A stretch of DNA of 64,000 nt, taken from Curtobacterium sp. SGAir0471 (GTDB lineage: Bacteria; Actinomycetota; Actinomycetes; Actinomycetales; Microbacteriaceae). Each line of letters begins with the position of its first letter. The stretch's first letter is position 1. The notes under the pieces are model-generated. The model had not been told where the DNA came from, did not search any database, and saw only the letters and a program-made list of their open reading frames with translations. The translations under genes were made by a program, and so were the position numbers. The stretch spans positions 2,852,001-2,916,000 of the forward strand of contig NZ_CP027869.1 of assembly GCF_005490985.1 (NCBI RefSeq), read 5' to 3'. This document shows positions 33,570 through 40,790 of this stretch, piece by piece.

Positions 33570-34573
33570 TCGGCGGACTCCTCCGGTCGGACGACACCCA
33601 CTCCGGGTGCACCCGTTCCTTCGGAGCGGACGACCTGCGCGCCTGGTCCGGTGCCCGACTCGATGACGTCTCCCAGGCCGGCGAGGGCGGTCGCGACGGC
33701 ACTCCGGTCCTCGGGCTTCGTGAGCACGACGACGTTCGGCCCGGCGTCGGCCGTGGCGTACGCCTCGGTGCCCGCGGCACGCAGCTCCGCGACGGCGTCG
33801 AACACGGCGACGCTGCGGGCGTTGAGGTACCGGATGGGCGGGAAGGCGCCCTCGATCGTGGCGTGCATGCGGAGCGCGTTGCTCTCGGTGAGCTCGCCGA
33901 TGCGCGTGAAGTCCCCCGCGGCGCAGGCGTCGAGCATCTCGTCGACGGTCTCGGTCGTCGAGGTCACCCAGGCCGGGTAGAACGGCGAGGTCGCGATCGT
34001 GCGGCGCATCGCCTCGCGGGAGCCGATCGCCTTCTCGCCGGCCGAGATCGTCACCACGACCATGGCCATCGGCGGGGCGGGGACGCGCTCGGCGTAGGAG
34101 CCCTGGTCGTCACCCGCGTGCCACACCGCGACGCCGCCGGGGATCGACCGGGTGGCCGACCCGGACCCGCGACGGGCGAGCCGGGACAGGTCGCGCTCGG
34201 ACAGGTCGAGTCCGTAGGCCGCCGCGGCCGCGGTCGCGAGCGCGGCGAAGCCGGACGCGCTCGATGCGAGCCCCGCGCCGGTCGGCACGGTGTTCTCCGA
34301 GACGACGGCGGCACGGTCGGCGGAACCGGCGAGGTCGCGCACGAGGTCGAGGAACTGCTGCACGCGGAGCAGGGCACCCTCGGGCGCTGCTCCGCCGTTG
34401 AGCACCAGCGAGTCGGTCTCCGCCGACCCGTCGAGCGTGACGGTCGTCGTGGTCGGGAACACGTCGAGGCCCATCGACACGCTGCCGGTCGCGGGGAGGG
34501 CGAGCTGCGCGTCGGCCTTGCCCCAGTACTTCACGAGCGCGATGTTGGGGTGCGCGACGGCGGTGGCGGTCAT
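33566..34573 (-). CDS. mvaD: Diphosphomevalonate decarboxylase
   Basis: A 335-residue GHMP-fold decarboxylase producing isopentenyl diphosphate. Motifs: AHPNIALVKYWGKAD (N-terminal substrate loop), TGAGLASSASGFAALATAA (P-loop), RGSGSATRSIPGGVAVW (with the catalytic Arg region) and DAGPNVVVL. Its ATG (34573) shares one base with the mvaK1 TGA. The C-terminal tail after residue ~318 is low complexity. Confidence 0.95.
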   Translation of the reverse strand: MTATAVAHPNIALVKYWGKADAQLALPATGSVSMGLDVFPTTTTVTLDGSAETDSLVLNGGAAPEGALLRVQQFLDLVRDLAGSADRAAVVSENTVPTGAGLASSASGFAALATAAAAAYGLDLSERDLSRLARRGSGSATRSIPGGVAVWHAGDDQGSYAERVPAPPMAMVVVTISAGEKAIGSREAMRRTIATSPFYPAWVTSTTETVDEMLDACAAGDFTRIGELTESNALRMHATIEGAFPPIRYLNARSVAVFDAVAELRAAGTEAYATADAGPNVVVLTKPEDRSAVATALAGLGDVIESGTGPGAQVVRSEGTGAPGVGVVRPEESAE

Positions 34574-35562
34574 CAAGCGCGGGCTCCGATCGTGGTGGTC
34601 CAGGTCTCCGTCGCGCCCGCGGCACGGAGTGCGGCGGACACGCGGTCGGCGTGCTCCCCGTCCGCGACGAGCGCGAGGACGCATCCGCCGCGCCCACCGC
34701 CGGTGAGCTTCGCGCCGAGGGCGTCCGCACGGCGTGCGGCGTCGACGAGCCGGTCGAGGTCCGCGCTCGACACGTCGAGTTCGGTGAGCAGTTCGTGCGC
34801 GGCGTCCATCGTGGCACCGAGGGCCTGGGCATCGCCATCCTCGAGCGTCCCCCGTGCGCGTCGCGCGAGGGCGCCGATCGCTGCGACGACCGTGTCGACC
34901 GAGGCGGGGTCGGCGTCGTGGCGTTCCCGGACGGCCGCGACGGCCGCGCGCGTGTGCCCGGGGACGCCGGTGTCCGCGACGACGAAGGTGAACGCCGCGC
35001 CGAGCGGGACGGGCTCGACCACGCCGCCCTCGAACCACACGGGGACCTCGGCGACGACCCCTCGGGCGTCGAGGCCGGACGGACGACCGTGGGCGACGCG
35101 CTCGCACTCCTGCACGAGCTCGTGGTGCTCCTCGGGGTCGAGGGTCCGGCCGAAGACGTCGGCCACGGCCGCGGTGACGGCGGCGGCGACCGCGGCGCTC
35201 GATCCCATGCCGCGGGCGGTCGGTACAGCGCTGTCGACCCGCACGTGCACGTGCTGTTCCTCCGCGCCGAGGTGGCGGAGCGTCGCGGTGACGGCCGTCA
35301 CGGTCGGCAGGACCGCGGCGGGGGCGGTGTCGAGTGGCCCCGTGTGCACGGTGGACTCGAGTCGGCTGCCGTCCTCAGGGGTCACCGGGGTCACGGTCGC
35401 GGTGACGCGGACGTCGAGCACGGGGAGCACGAGTGCGGGTACGCCGTACACCACGGCGTGCTCGCCGATCAGGATCGTCTTGCCGTGGGACGACGCGGTG
35501 CCGGTGCGGAGGGGGCTCCCTGCGCTCGGGGTCGCGGTGCTGTCGGTGTCGTGGTGGGTCAT
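34573..35562 (-). CDS. mvaK1: Mevalonate kinase
   Basis: A 329-residue GHMP kinase: GKTILIGEHAVVYGVPALVLP at the N-terminus, TARGMGSSAAVAAAVTAAV as ATP loop, RPSGLDARG with the catalytic Asp, and GAKLTGGGRGGCVLAL at the end. First gene of the five-gene mevalonate operon, with the ohrR promoter region divergent upstream (102-base gap). The ATG at 35562 precedes a short polar tail of about 20 residues before the kinase domain begins. Confidence 0.95.
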   Translation of the reverse strand: MTHHDTDSTATPSAGSPLRTGTASSHGKTILIGEHAVVYGVPALVLPVLDVRVTATVTPVTPEDGSRLESTVHTGPLDTAPAAVLPTVTAVTATLRHLGAEEQHVHVRVDSAVPTARGMGSSAAVAAAVTAAVADVFGRTLDPEEHHELVQECERVAHGRPSGLDARGVVAEVPVWFEGGVVEPVPLGAAFTFVVADTGVPGHTRAAVAAVRERHDADPASVDTVVAAIGALARRARGTLEDGDAQALGATMDAAHELLTELDVSSADLDRLVDAARRADALGAKLTGGGRGGCVLALVADGEHADRVSAALRAAGATETWTTTIGARA

Positions 35563-35620
35563 CGTGGGCTCAGGTCAGCCTAACCGGCCGGACAGGTCGC
35601 CGTCCGGGGATCGACTGCGA

Positions 35621-35647
35621 ACAACCTGGTTGTGCACAACCGAGTTG
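35621..35647. promoter_or_regulatory. ohrR: Tandem OhrR operator candidate
   Basis: Two CAACC-N-GGTTG-like palindromes 15 bp apart: 35622-35632 (CAACCTGGTTG, perfect) and 35637-35647 (CAACCGAGTTG), with the perfect GGTTGTGCACAACC (35628-35641) bridging them. It ends 17 bases before the ohrR ATG. Typical of an autoregulated OhrR/MarR repressor. Confidence 0.65.
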
Positions 35648-35664
35648 CGTGCCACACTTACAGC

Positions 35665-36129
35665 ATGCCGGTGACCGACGAGATGGTGTGCTTCTCGCTG
35701 TACGCGGCGTCCCGGGCCACGACCCAGGCGTACCGCGCACTGCTCGAGCCCTGGGGACTGACCTACCCCCAGTACCTCGTCCTCGTGACCCTGTGGATCG
35801 AGGGCGACCAGACCGTCTCGACGCTCGGCGACCACCTGCAGCTCGACTCCGGGACCCTGTCGCCGCTCCTGCGCCGCATGGAGCAGGCCGACCTCGTCCG
35901 CCGCGAGCGCCGCAGCACCGACGAGCGCGTCGTCACCGTGACCCTCGGCGAGCGCGGCAGCTCGATCCGCCCCGAGCTCGCGCACGTCCCCGCCCGGATC
36001 GCGGCCGGGATGGGCCTGTCCGACGAGCAGGCCGCACTCGAGCTCATCGCGACGCTCCAGCGCCTGACCGCGACGATGCACGCCGCCGGCACCACGACCC
36101 CCGACACCCCCACAGCGTCGGACGACTGA
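35665..36129 (+). CDS. ohrR: OhrR-type MarR-family peroxide sensor/repressor
   Basis: A 154-residue MarR protein of the OhrR type. The reactive Cys is Cys9 in DEMVCFSLYAASRATTQAY, equivalent to Cys15 of Bacillus OhrR; then LTYPQYLVLVTLW and the winged HTH LDSGTLSPLLRRMEQADLVRR with DERVVTVTL wing. Oxidation of the Cys by organic peroxides should release it from DNA. The ATG at 35665 is used because the upstream extension overlaps the operators. The next gene is its usual target, ohr. Confidence 0.92.
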   Translation: MPVTDEMVCFSLYAASRATTQAYRALLEPWGLTYPQYLVLVTLWIEGDQTVSTLGDHLQLDSGTLSPLLRRMEQADLVRRERRSTDERVVTVTLGERGSSIRPELAHVPARIAAGMGLSDEQAALELIATLQRLTATMHAAGTTTPDTPTASDD

Positions 36130-36154
36130 CCCCACGAAGGAAGGAAGGACCCCC

Positions 36155-36577
36155 ATGGACGTCCTCTACACCGCCGAGGCCCTCGCCACGGGCGAGGGCC
36201 GCAACGGCCACGTCGCCACCAGCGACGGTCGCGTCGAGCACGACCTCGCCATCCCGAAGGAGATGGGTGGCTCCGGCAACGGCGCGAACCCCGAGCAGCT
36301 CTTCGCGGCCGGCTACGCCGCGTGCTTCCACTCCGCGCTGCAGGGCGTCGCCCGCGCGCAGAAGGTGAAGATCACCGACTCGACCGTCGGCGGCCGCGTC
36401 TCGATCGGCCCGAACGGCCAGGGCGGGTACCAGCTCGCCGTCATGCTCGAGGTCGTCATCCCGGACGTCGAGCACGACGTCGCCCAGGCCCTCGCGGACG
36501 CTGCACATCAGGTCTGCCCGTACTCGAACGCCACCCGCGGCAACATCGACGTCACCATCGTCGTCTCGGAGGACTGA
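36155..36577 (+). CDS. ohr: Organic hydroperoxide resistance protein
   Basis: A 140-residue thiol peroxidase that reduces organic hydroperoxides. Both catalytic cysteines are present: YAACFHSALQGVAR (about Cys60) and AHQVCPYSNATRGN (about Cys122). Length is normal for Ohr. GAAGGAAGGA lies about 8 bases before the ATG, a strong ribosome site. It follows ohrR by 25 bases and precedes a quinone-reductase-like gene by 3 bases. Confidence 0.95.
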   Translation: MDVLYTAEALATGEGRNGHVATSDGRVEHDLAIPKEMGGSGNGANPEQLFAAGYAACFHSALQGVARAQKVKITDSTVGGRVSIGPNGQGGYQLAVMLEVVIPDVEHDVAQALADAAHQVCPYSNATRGNIDVTIVVSED

Positions 36578-36580
36578 CCC

Positions 36581-37579
36581 ATGACCGACACCACCCCCAC
36601 CACCATGCGCGCCGTCGTCCACGAGACCTTCGGTGAGCCTGCCGACGTCCTGACCGTCGCCGAGCGGCCCGTCCTGCAGCCCGGCCCCGGCCAGGTGCTC
36701 GTCCGGACCGTCCTCTCCCCGATCCACAACCACGACCTGTGGACGATCCGCGGCACCTACGGCTTCAAGCCCGAGCTCCCCGCAGCGAGCGGCACCGAGG
36801 CGCTCGGCGTCGTCGAGGCCCTGGGCGAGGGCGTCGACCGTCTGCAGGTCGGCCAGCGCGTCGCCGGTGGCACCTTCGGCGTCTGGGCCGAGTACTACGT
36901 CGCCGACGCCGCCGGCCTCGTCCCCGTGCCGGACGCCATGCCGGACGAGTCCGCCGCGCAGCTCGTGTCGATGCCGTTCAGCGCGATCAGCCTGCTGCAC
37001 TCACTCGACCTGCACGAGGGCGACTGGATCATCCAGAACGCCGCGAACGGTGCCGTCGGCCGCATGGTCGCGCAGCTCGGCAAGGCGCGCGGCATCAACG
37101 TGATCGGCCTCGTCCGTCGCGCCGAGGGCGTCGAGGAACTGCGCGAGCAGGGCATCGACCGCATCGTCGCCACCGACGCCGAGGGCTGGCAGGACCGGGT
37201 CCGCGAGCTCACCGGCGGCGCCCCGATCGTCGCGGGCGTCGAGTCCGTCGGCGGGAAGGCCGCCGGGGACATCGCCTCGGTGCTGGGCGAGAACGGCACC
37301 CTGGTCGTCTTCGGCGCGATGGCGTCGCCGACGCTCGAGATCCCGTCGGGCAAGGTCATCTTCGGCCAGCTCACGGTCAAGGGCTTCTGGGGCGCGGTCG
37401 TCAGCAGGACCATGCCGGCCGAGACCAAGGGCCAGCTCTTCGGCGAGCTGATCACCCGCGTGCTCGACGGCTCGCTGACGCTCCCCGTCTCCGAGACCTT
37501 CGTGTTCGAGGACGCCCGCGACGCGGCGCGTGCCAGCGACACCGCCGGCCGCGTCGGCAAGGTGCTCCTGCGCCCGTAG
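36581..37579 (+). CDS. Medium-chain dehydrogenase/quinone- or enoyl-reductase-like
   Basis: A 332-residue zinc-less MDR protein. It shows HNHDLWTIRGTYGFKPELP, the GxG-type nucleotide site AANGAVGRMVAQLGKARG, and GTLVVFGAMASP. The sequence is closest in pattern to trans-2-enoyl reductase/zeta-crystallin-like NADPH enzymes. Located 3 bases after ohr with no terminator, so it is likely induced by organic peroxides and may reduce reactive carbonyls or quinones. Ends 11 bases before the 60-bp palindrome. Confidence 0.82.
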   Translation: MTDTTPTTMRAVVHETFGEPADVLTVAERPVLQPGPGQVLVRTVLSPIHNHDLWTIRGTYGFKPELPAASGTEALGVVEALGEGVDRLQVGQRVAGGTFGVWAEYYVADAAGLVPVPDAMPDESAAQLVSMPFSAISLLHSLDLHEGDWIIQNAANGAVGRMVAQLGKARGINVIGLVRRAEGVEELREQGIDRIVATDAEGWQDRVRELTGGAPIVAGVESVGGKAAGDIASVLGENGTLVVFGAMASPTLEIPSGKVIFGQLTVKGFWGAVVSRTMPAETKGQLFGELITRVLDGSLTLPVSETFVFEDARDAARASDTAGRVGKVLLRP

Positions 37580-37589
37580 CGCGTCGCGA

Positions 37590-37649
37590 CCACGTGACGG
37601 ACGGGAGGCACGGTGCCAGCTGGCACCGTGCCTCCCGTCCGTCACGTGG
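37590..37649. repeat. Copy 4 of the GACGGGAGGC family: 60-bp perfect palindrome
   Basis: Loopless perfect palindrome centred on CCAGCTGG (between 37619 and 37620), 30-base arms. It lies between convergent genes and its right arm contains the stop codon and last codons of the CLC gene (stop complement TCA at 37642-37644). Confidence 0.92.
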
Positions 37650-39411
37650 CGGGGACCAGTGCCCGCAGCACCTCCGTCTGTCCCAGCCACCCGACCGGTC
37701 GGCCGTCCCGGTCGACCACCGGCAGCCCACCGGTGTCCGCCGCGTCCACGACGTCCTGCACGACGGACGCCAGACCGGACGCTGCCGGGACCGCCCGCAC
37801 CTCGGACGCGACGTCGAGCACCGGTCGGTCCGCGACGTCCACGTCCGTCAGGACGGCCTCACCGGCAGACCGTGCCGACACGACGCCGGCGAAGCGCCCC
37901 TCGGCGTCCACGACGACCACGGCAGTTCCCCCGGACGACGCGAGGGCGTCGAGCGCCTGCGCGGCGGTGGCCGTCACCGGGACCACCGTCCCGAGGTCCC
38001 GCGCCGCCGCCCCTGCCGTCCCGCCCGGGAGTCGACGGGCGGGGACCGCGGAGTCGGTGAGGTCCACGCCGCGCCGACTGAGCTTGAGCGTGTAGACCGT
38101 GTCGCGGGACAGCACCTTCGACACGGCCGTCGCGACGACGACCGCGACGACGACCGGCAGGACGAGGGCGTAGTCGCCGGTGAGCTCGAACAGCATGATC
38201 CCGGCGGTGATCGGAGCACGGGTCGACCCCGCGAACACCGCCCCCATCCCGACGACCGCGAAGGCCGCGACCTGCCCGCGCAGGGCCGGGTCGACCGCGG
38301 CGGCGACCTCGCCGAACGCGGCGCCGGTCATCGCGCCGATGAACAACGACGGGGCGAAGACACCGCCCGAGCCACCGATGCCGAGCGTCAGCGACGTCGC
38401 GAGGACCTTGCCGACCACGAGCACGGCGAGGAAACCCAGGGCGTACTGACCGGCCACCCCGCGTTCGAGCACGGGGTACCCGACGCCGTACATCTGCGGC
38501 AGGGCGAGCAGCAGCAGCCCGAGGAGCACCCCGCCGACGACCGGCCGAGCCCACTCCGGACCGCGCGTCGCCCTCCAGAGCAGGTCGCAGGCATCCTCGA
38601 CGAGGTAGAGCACCCGCGTGAAGCCGATCCCGACCGCACCCGCGAGCAGCCCGAGGAGCGCGAAGAGCAGGTACTCCGGCGGGGTGATGCCCCCGATGGC
38701 CGGCAGGTGCAGGAACGCGGTGTCGCCGAAGACCGCACGCCCGACGAGCGCGGCCGTCACGCTCGCGATCGCGACGGCACCGAACGACGTCGGGGTGAAG
38801 TCGCGGAGGAGCAGTTCGAGGGCGAAGAAGACACCGGCGACCGGGGCGTTGAAGGTCGCCGAGATGCCTCCGGCAGCACCGCACGCGACGAGGGTCTTCA
38901 GCCGGACCTCGGGCATCCGCGCCCAGCGACCGATCGTGGAGCCGAGCGCGGAGCCGATCTGGATGATCGGCCCCTCCCTGCCGACGGAGCCACCGGCGCC
39001 GATGCAGATCGCACTGGCGAGCGCCTTCACGACCGCGACACTGCCCCGGATCCGTCCGCCGTTCCGGTCGACCGCGAACATCACCTCGGGGACGCCGTGG
39101 CCGCGCGCCTCACGCGCGAAGCGGTGGATGAGCGGGCCGTAGAGGAGTCCGCCGACGACGGGCGCCAGGACGACGAACCCGCTCCCGAGCCAGGGCACCC
39201 ACGGGTTCGCCGGGTGGCCGGTGGTCGCGGAGTAGTCCGTGTGCCCGCTGAACACGAGGGTCGCGTGCTGGATGAGCCAGCGGAAGACGACGGCGGCCAC
39301 CCCGGCTCCGGCACCGACGACCAGGGCGGGGATCGCCAGCCGCACGGCGGCGCCGCCGAAACGGGTCCCGGCGGTGTGCAGGTGGGCGCGGGCTGGAGCA
39401 GTTGCGGACAC
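37642..39411 (-). CDS. CLC-family chloride transporter with C-terminal CBS domains
   Basis: A 589-residue membrane protein. CLC core (about 25-430): GAGGSVGREGPIIQIGSALGS carries the GREGP selectivity loop with the gating Glu that marks proton-coupled exchangers; GGSGGVFAPSLFIGA is the GxFxP loop; FAGSTRAPITAGIMLFELTGDY follows. Residues about 470-585 form two CBS motifs (VVVVDAEGRFAGVVSARSAGE and GGLPVVDRDGRPVGWLG). GTG start with GGAGGACC upstream. Two MarR-type boxes (39425-39455) lie just upstream, so the MarR encoded next door likely controls it. The C-terminal codons lie inside a large palindrome. Confidence 0.92.
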   Translation of the reverse strand: MSATAPARAHLHTAGTRFGGAAVRLAIPALVVGAGAGVAAVVFRWLIQHATLVFSGHTDYSATTGHPANPWVPWLGSGFVVLAPVVGGLLYGPLIHRFAREARGHGVPEVMFAVDRNGGRIRGSVAVVKALASAICIGAGGSVGREGPIIQIGSALGSTIGRWARMPEVRLKTLVACGAAGGISATFNAPVAGVFFALELLLRDFTPTSFGAVAIASVTAALVGRAVFGDTAFLHLPAIGGITPPEYLLFALLGLLAGAVGIGFTRVLYLVEDACDLLWRATRGPEWARPVVGGVLLGLLLLALPQMYGVGYPVLERGVAGQYALGFLAVLVVGKVLATSLTLGIGGSGGVFAPSLFIGAMTGAAFGEVAAAVDPALRGQVAAFAVVGMGAVFAGSTRAPITAGIMLFELTGDYALVLPVVVAVVVATAVSKVLSRDTVYTLKLSRRGVDLTDSAVPARRLPGGTAGAAARDLGTVVPVTATAAQALDALASSGGTAVVVVDAEGRFAGVVSARSAGEAVLTDVDVADRPVLDVASEVRAVPAASGLASVVQDVVDAADTGGLPVVDRDGRPVGWLGQTEVLRALVPAT

Positions 39412-39424
39412 GGTCCTCCATCAG

Positions 39425-39455
39425 TTGTACGAGCACAATAATTGTACGTGTACAA
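39425..39455. promoter_or_regulatory. Two MarR-type operators upstream of the CLC gene
   Basis: Box 1 TTGTACGAGCACAA (39425-39438) and box 2 TTGTACGTGTACAA (39442-39455), both TTGTAC-N2-GNACAA, centres 17 bp apart. A related box lies upstream of the DUF4396 gene at 40665-40678. Confidence 0.65.
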
Positions 39456-39472
39456 CTGTGGGACGTCGAGGG

Positions 39473-39922
39473 CTACCCGCCGAAGCCCGAGACCTCCTCC
39501 GGGAGCGGCTCGTCCATCGCCGTCCGGAGCGCCCGCATGCCGGCGACCACGGTGGCTCGGTCCGACTCCGGCACCCGGTCCAGCACCTCGGCGAGCTCGC
39601 GGCTCCGACGGGCACTCACCTCGTCGACGAGCGCGCGACCACGGTCGGTGGCGGCGACGAGCACCTCGCGTCGGTTCAGCGATCCGGGTCGACGCTCCAC
39701 CCATCCGCCGGCCACCAGCCGGTCGACGTTCCGCGTGAGCGTCGACGGCCCGACCGCGAGACGCTCGGCGAGGTCACCGGCGCGGGTCGGCCCCAGCGTG
39801 GTGACGAGCACGATGAGCCGGAACTGCGGGACGGTGACATGCTCGAGCGCGGTCGTCATGGACCGCGCGACGACGCCGAGCAGGCCCCGGGACGCCGCGA
39901 GCACCTCGTCGATGTCGGACAT
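39473..39922 (-). CDS. MarR-family transcriptional regulator
   Basis: A 149-residue winged-HTH protein: helix region VPQFRLIVLVTTLGPTRAGDLAERLAVGPSTLTRNVDRLVAGGWVERR with wing RREVLVAATDRG. The ATG at 39922 is preferred to 39931 because GGTGGG lies upstream at suitable distance. Downstream of the DUF4396 gene (21-base gap) and upstream of the CLC gene, all on the same strand. TTGTAC-type palindromes flank both promoters and are probably its binding sites. Confidence 0.88.
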   Translation of the reverse strand: MSDIDEVLAASRGLLGVVARSMTTALEHVTVPQFRLIVLVTTLGPTRAGDLAERLAVGPSTLTRNVDRLVAGGWVERRPGSLNRREVLVAATDRGRALVDEVSARRSRELAEVLDRVPESDRATVVAGMRALRTAMDEPLPEEVSGFGG

Positions 39923-39943
39923 GCCCACCATCCTCGCAGTCCG

Positions 39944-40648
39944 TCACATGGCCTCCTTGATGCCGCGGCGCACGAGCCAGGCGTTGACCGGGTAGGCGCA
40001 GACGAAGCCGGCGACCATGGCGAGCTGCATCGCGACCCAGAACTCGGGCGAGAAGACGCTGGCCCGGCCGCCGAAGACCGCCGGGAAGACCGCGAGCTGC
40101 CACACCGCCATGAGTCCGTACATCCCGACCTGCCACGCGATGATGCTCAGCGTGTCCGCCTTGAGCGCGGCGACCAGCCCCGCACGGACCCCGAGCCCGC
40201 GCATCGGGGCGATCGCGAAGTACTGGAACCCGATGCCCAGCAGGTAGGCGAGCACGAAGTCCACGACCCACCCGGCGACCATGCGGTCCTGGTACAGCGA
40301 GCCGAGCCCGACCAGCGCACCGAGCGCGGGGAACCACGCCAGTCCGAACTCCCCGACGAGGTCACCGAGCGCGCACCCGGCACCGCAGTGACTCGTGTCG
40401 ATCGCGGTCCCCGCCCACCGCCCGTGGTCCGGCGCGGTGGCCCGACCCCGCCGGAGGTAGAAGACCAGCCAGGCGACACTGCCGAACAGCATCGTGAGCG
40501 GCCACACGAGCGCCATGACGCCCATGTGCGGAGGGTGCCGCACCACGTCGACGGCGACGAACACGGCACAGCCGACCGCGACCACGAGCAGCGCTGCACA
40601 CGCGACGGTGAGTGCGACCGGGAAGGATCCGGCGCCGAGTTCGACCAC
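39944..40648 (-). CDS. DUF4396 membrane protein
   Basis: A 234-residue protein with about six hydrophobic helices. It carries the DUF4396 signature around HCGAGCALGDLVGE (His and two Cys followed by an acidic residue) and FVCAYPVNAWLVRRGIKEAM at the C-terminus. The His/Cys cluster looks like a metal or haem site, but no biochemical role is established. GTG 40648 has AGGAGGT 5 bases upstream, and a TTGTAC-type operator lies right upstream. Confidence 0.8.
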   Translation of the reverse strand: MVELGAGSFPVALTVACAALLVVAVGCAVFVAVDVVRHPPHMGVMALVWPLTMLFGSVAWLVFYLRRGRATAPDHGRWAGTAIDTSHCGAGCALGDLVGEFGLAWFPALGALVGLGSLYQDRMVAGWVVDFVLAYLLGIGFQYFAIAPMRGLGVRAGLVAALKADTLSIIAWQVGMYGLMAVWQLAVFPAVFGGRASVFSPEFWVAMQLAMVAGFVCAYPVNAWLVRRGIKEAM

Positions 40649-40664
40649 ACCCGACCTCCTGTAC

Positions 40665-40678
40665 TTGTACGGCTACAA
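40665..40678. promoter_or_regulatory. MarR-type operator upstream of the DUF4396 gene
   Basis: TTGTACGGCTACAA, matching the two boxes upstream of the CLC gene except at one symmetric position. Overlaps the upstream edge of the ribosome site, so it would block transcription of the DUF4396-marR unit. Confidence 0.55.
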
Positions 40679-40730
40679 CGACGGGCCGAGCCTACGGCTC
40701 GGGCGCACGCCCCTTCCCAGCAGGACGGGG

Positions 40731-40778
40731 GACGGACGGGAGGCCCGTGGCGGTGTCGCCACGAGCCTCCCGCCCGTC
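40731..40778. repeat. Copy 5 of the GACGGGAGGC palindromic repeat family
   Basis: 22-base arms 40731-40752 and 40757-40778 with a GTGT loop and two mismatched positions, both G-U compatible in RNA. It starts 13 bases past the MFS stop and probably terminates it. Core CGTGGCG/CGCCAC is like copy 7. Confidence 0.8.
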
Positions 40779-40790
40779 GTCCCGCCGGGT

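Noticed and set aside
36581..37579. Zinc alcohol dehydrogenase
   Set aside because: The MDR fold is present, but the catalytic and structural zinc ligands (GHE, four-Cys lobe) are missing, so a zinc-free reductase is the better call.
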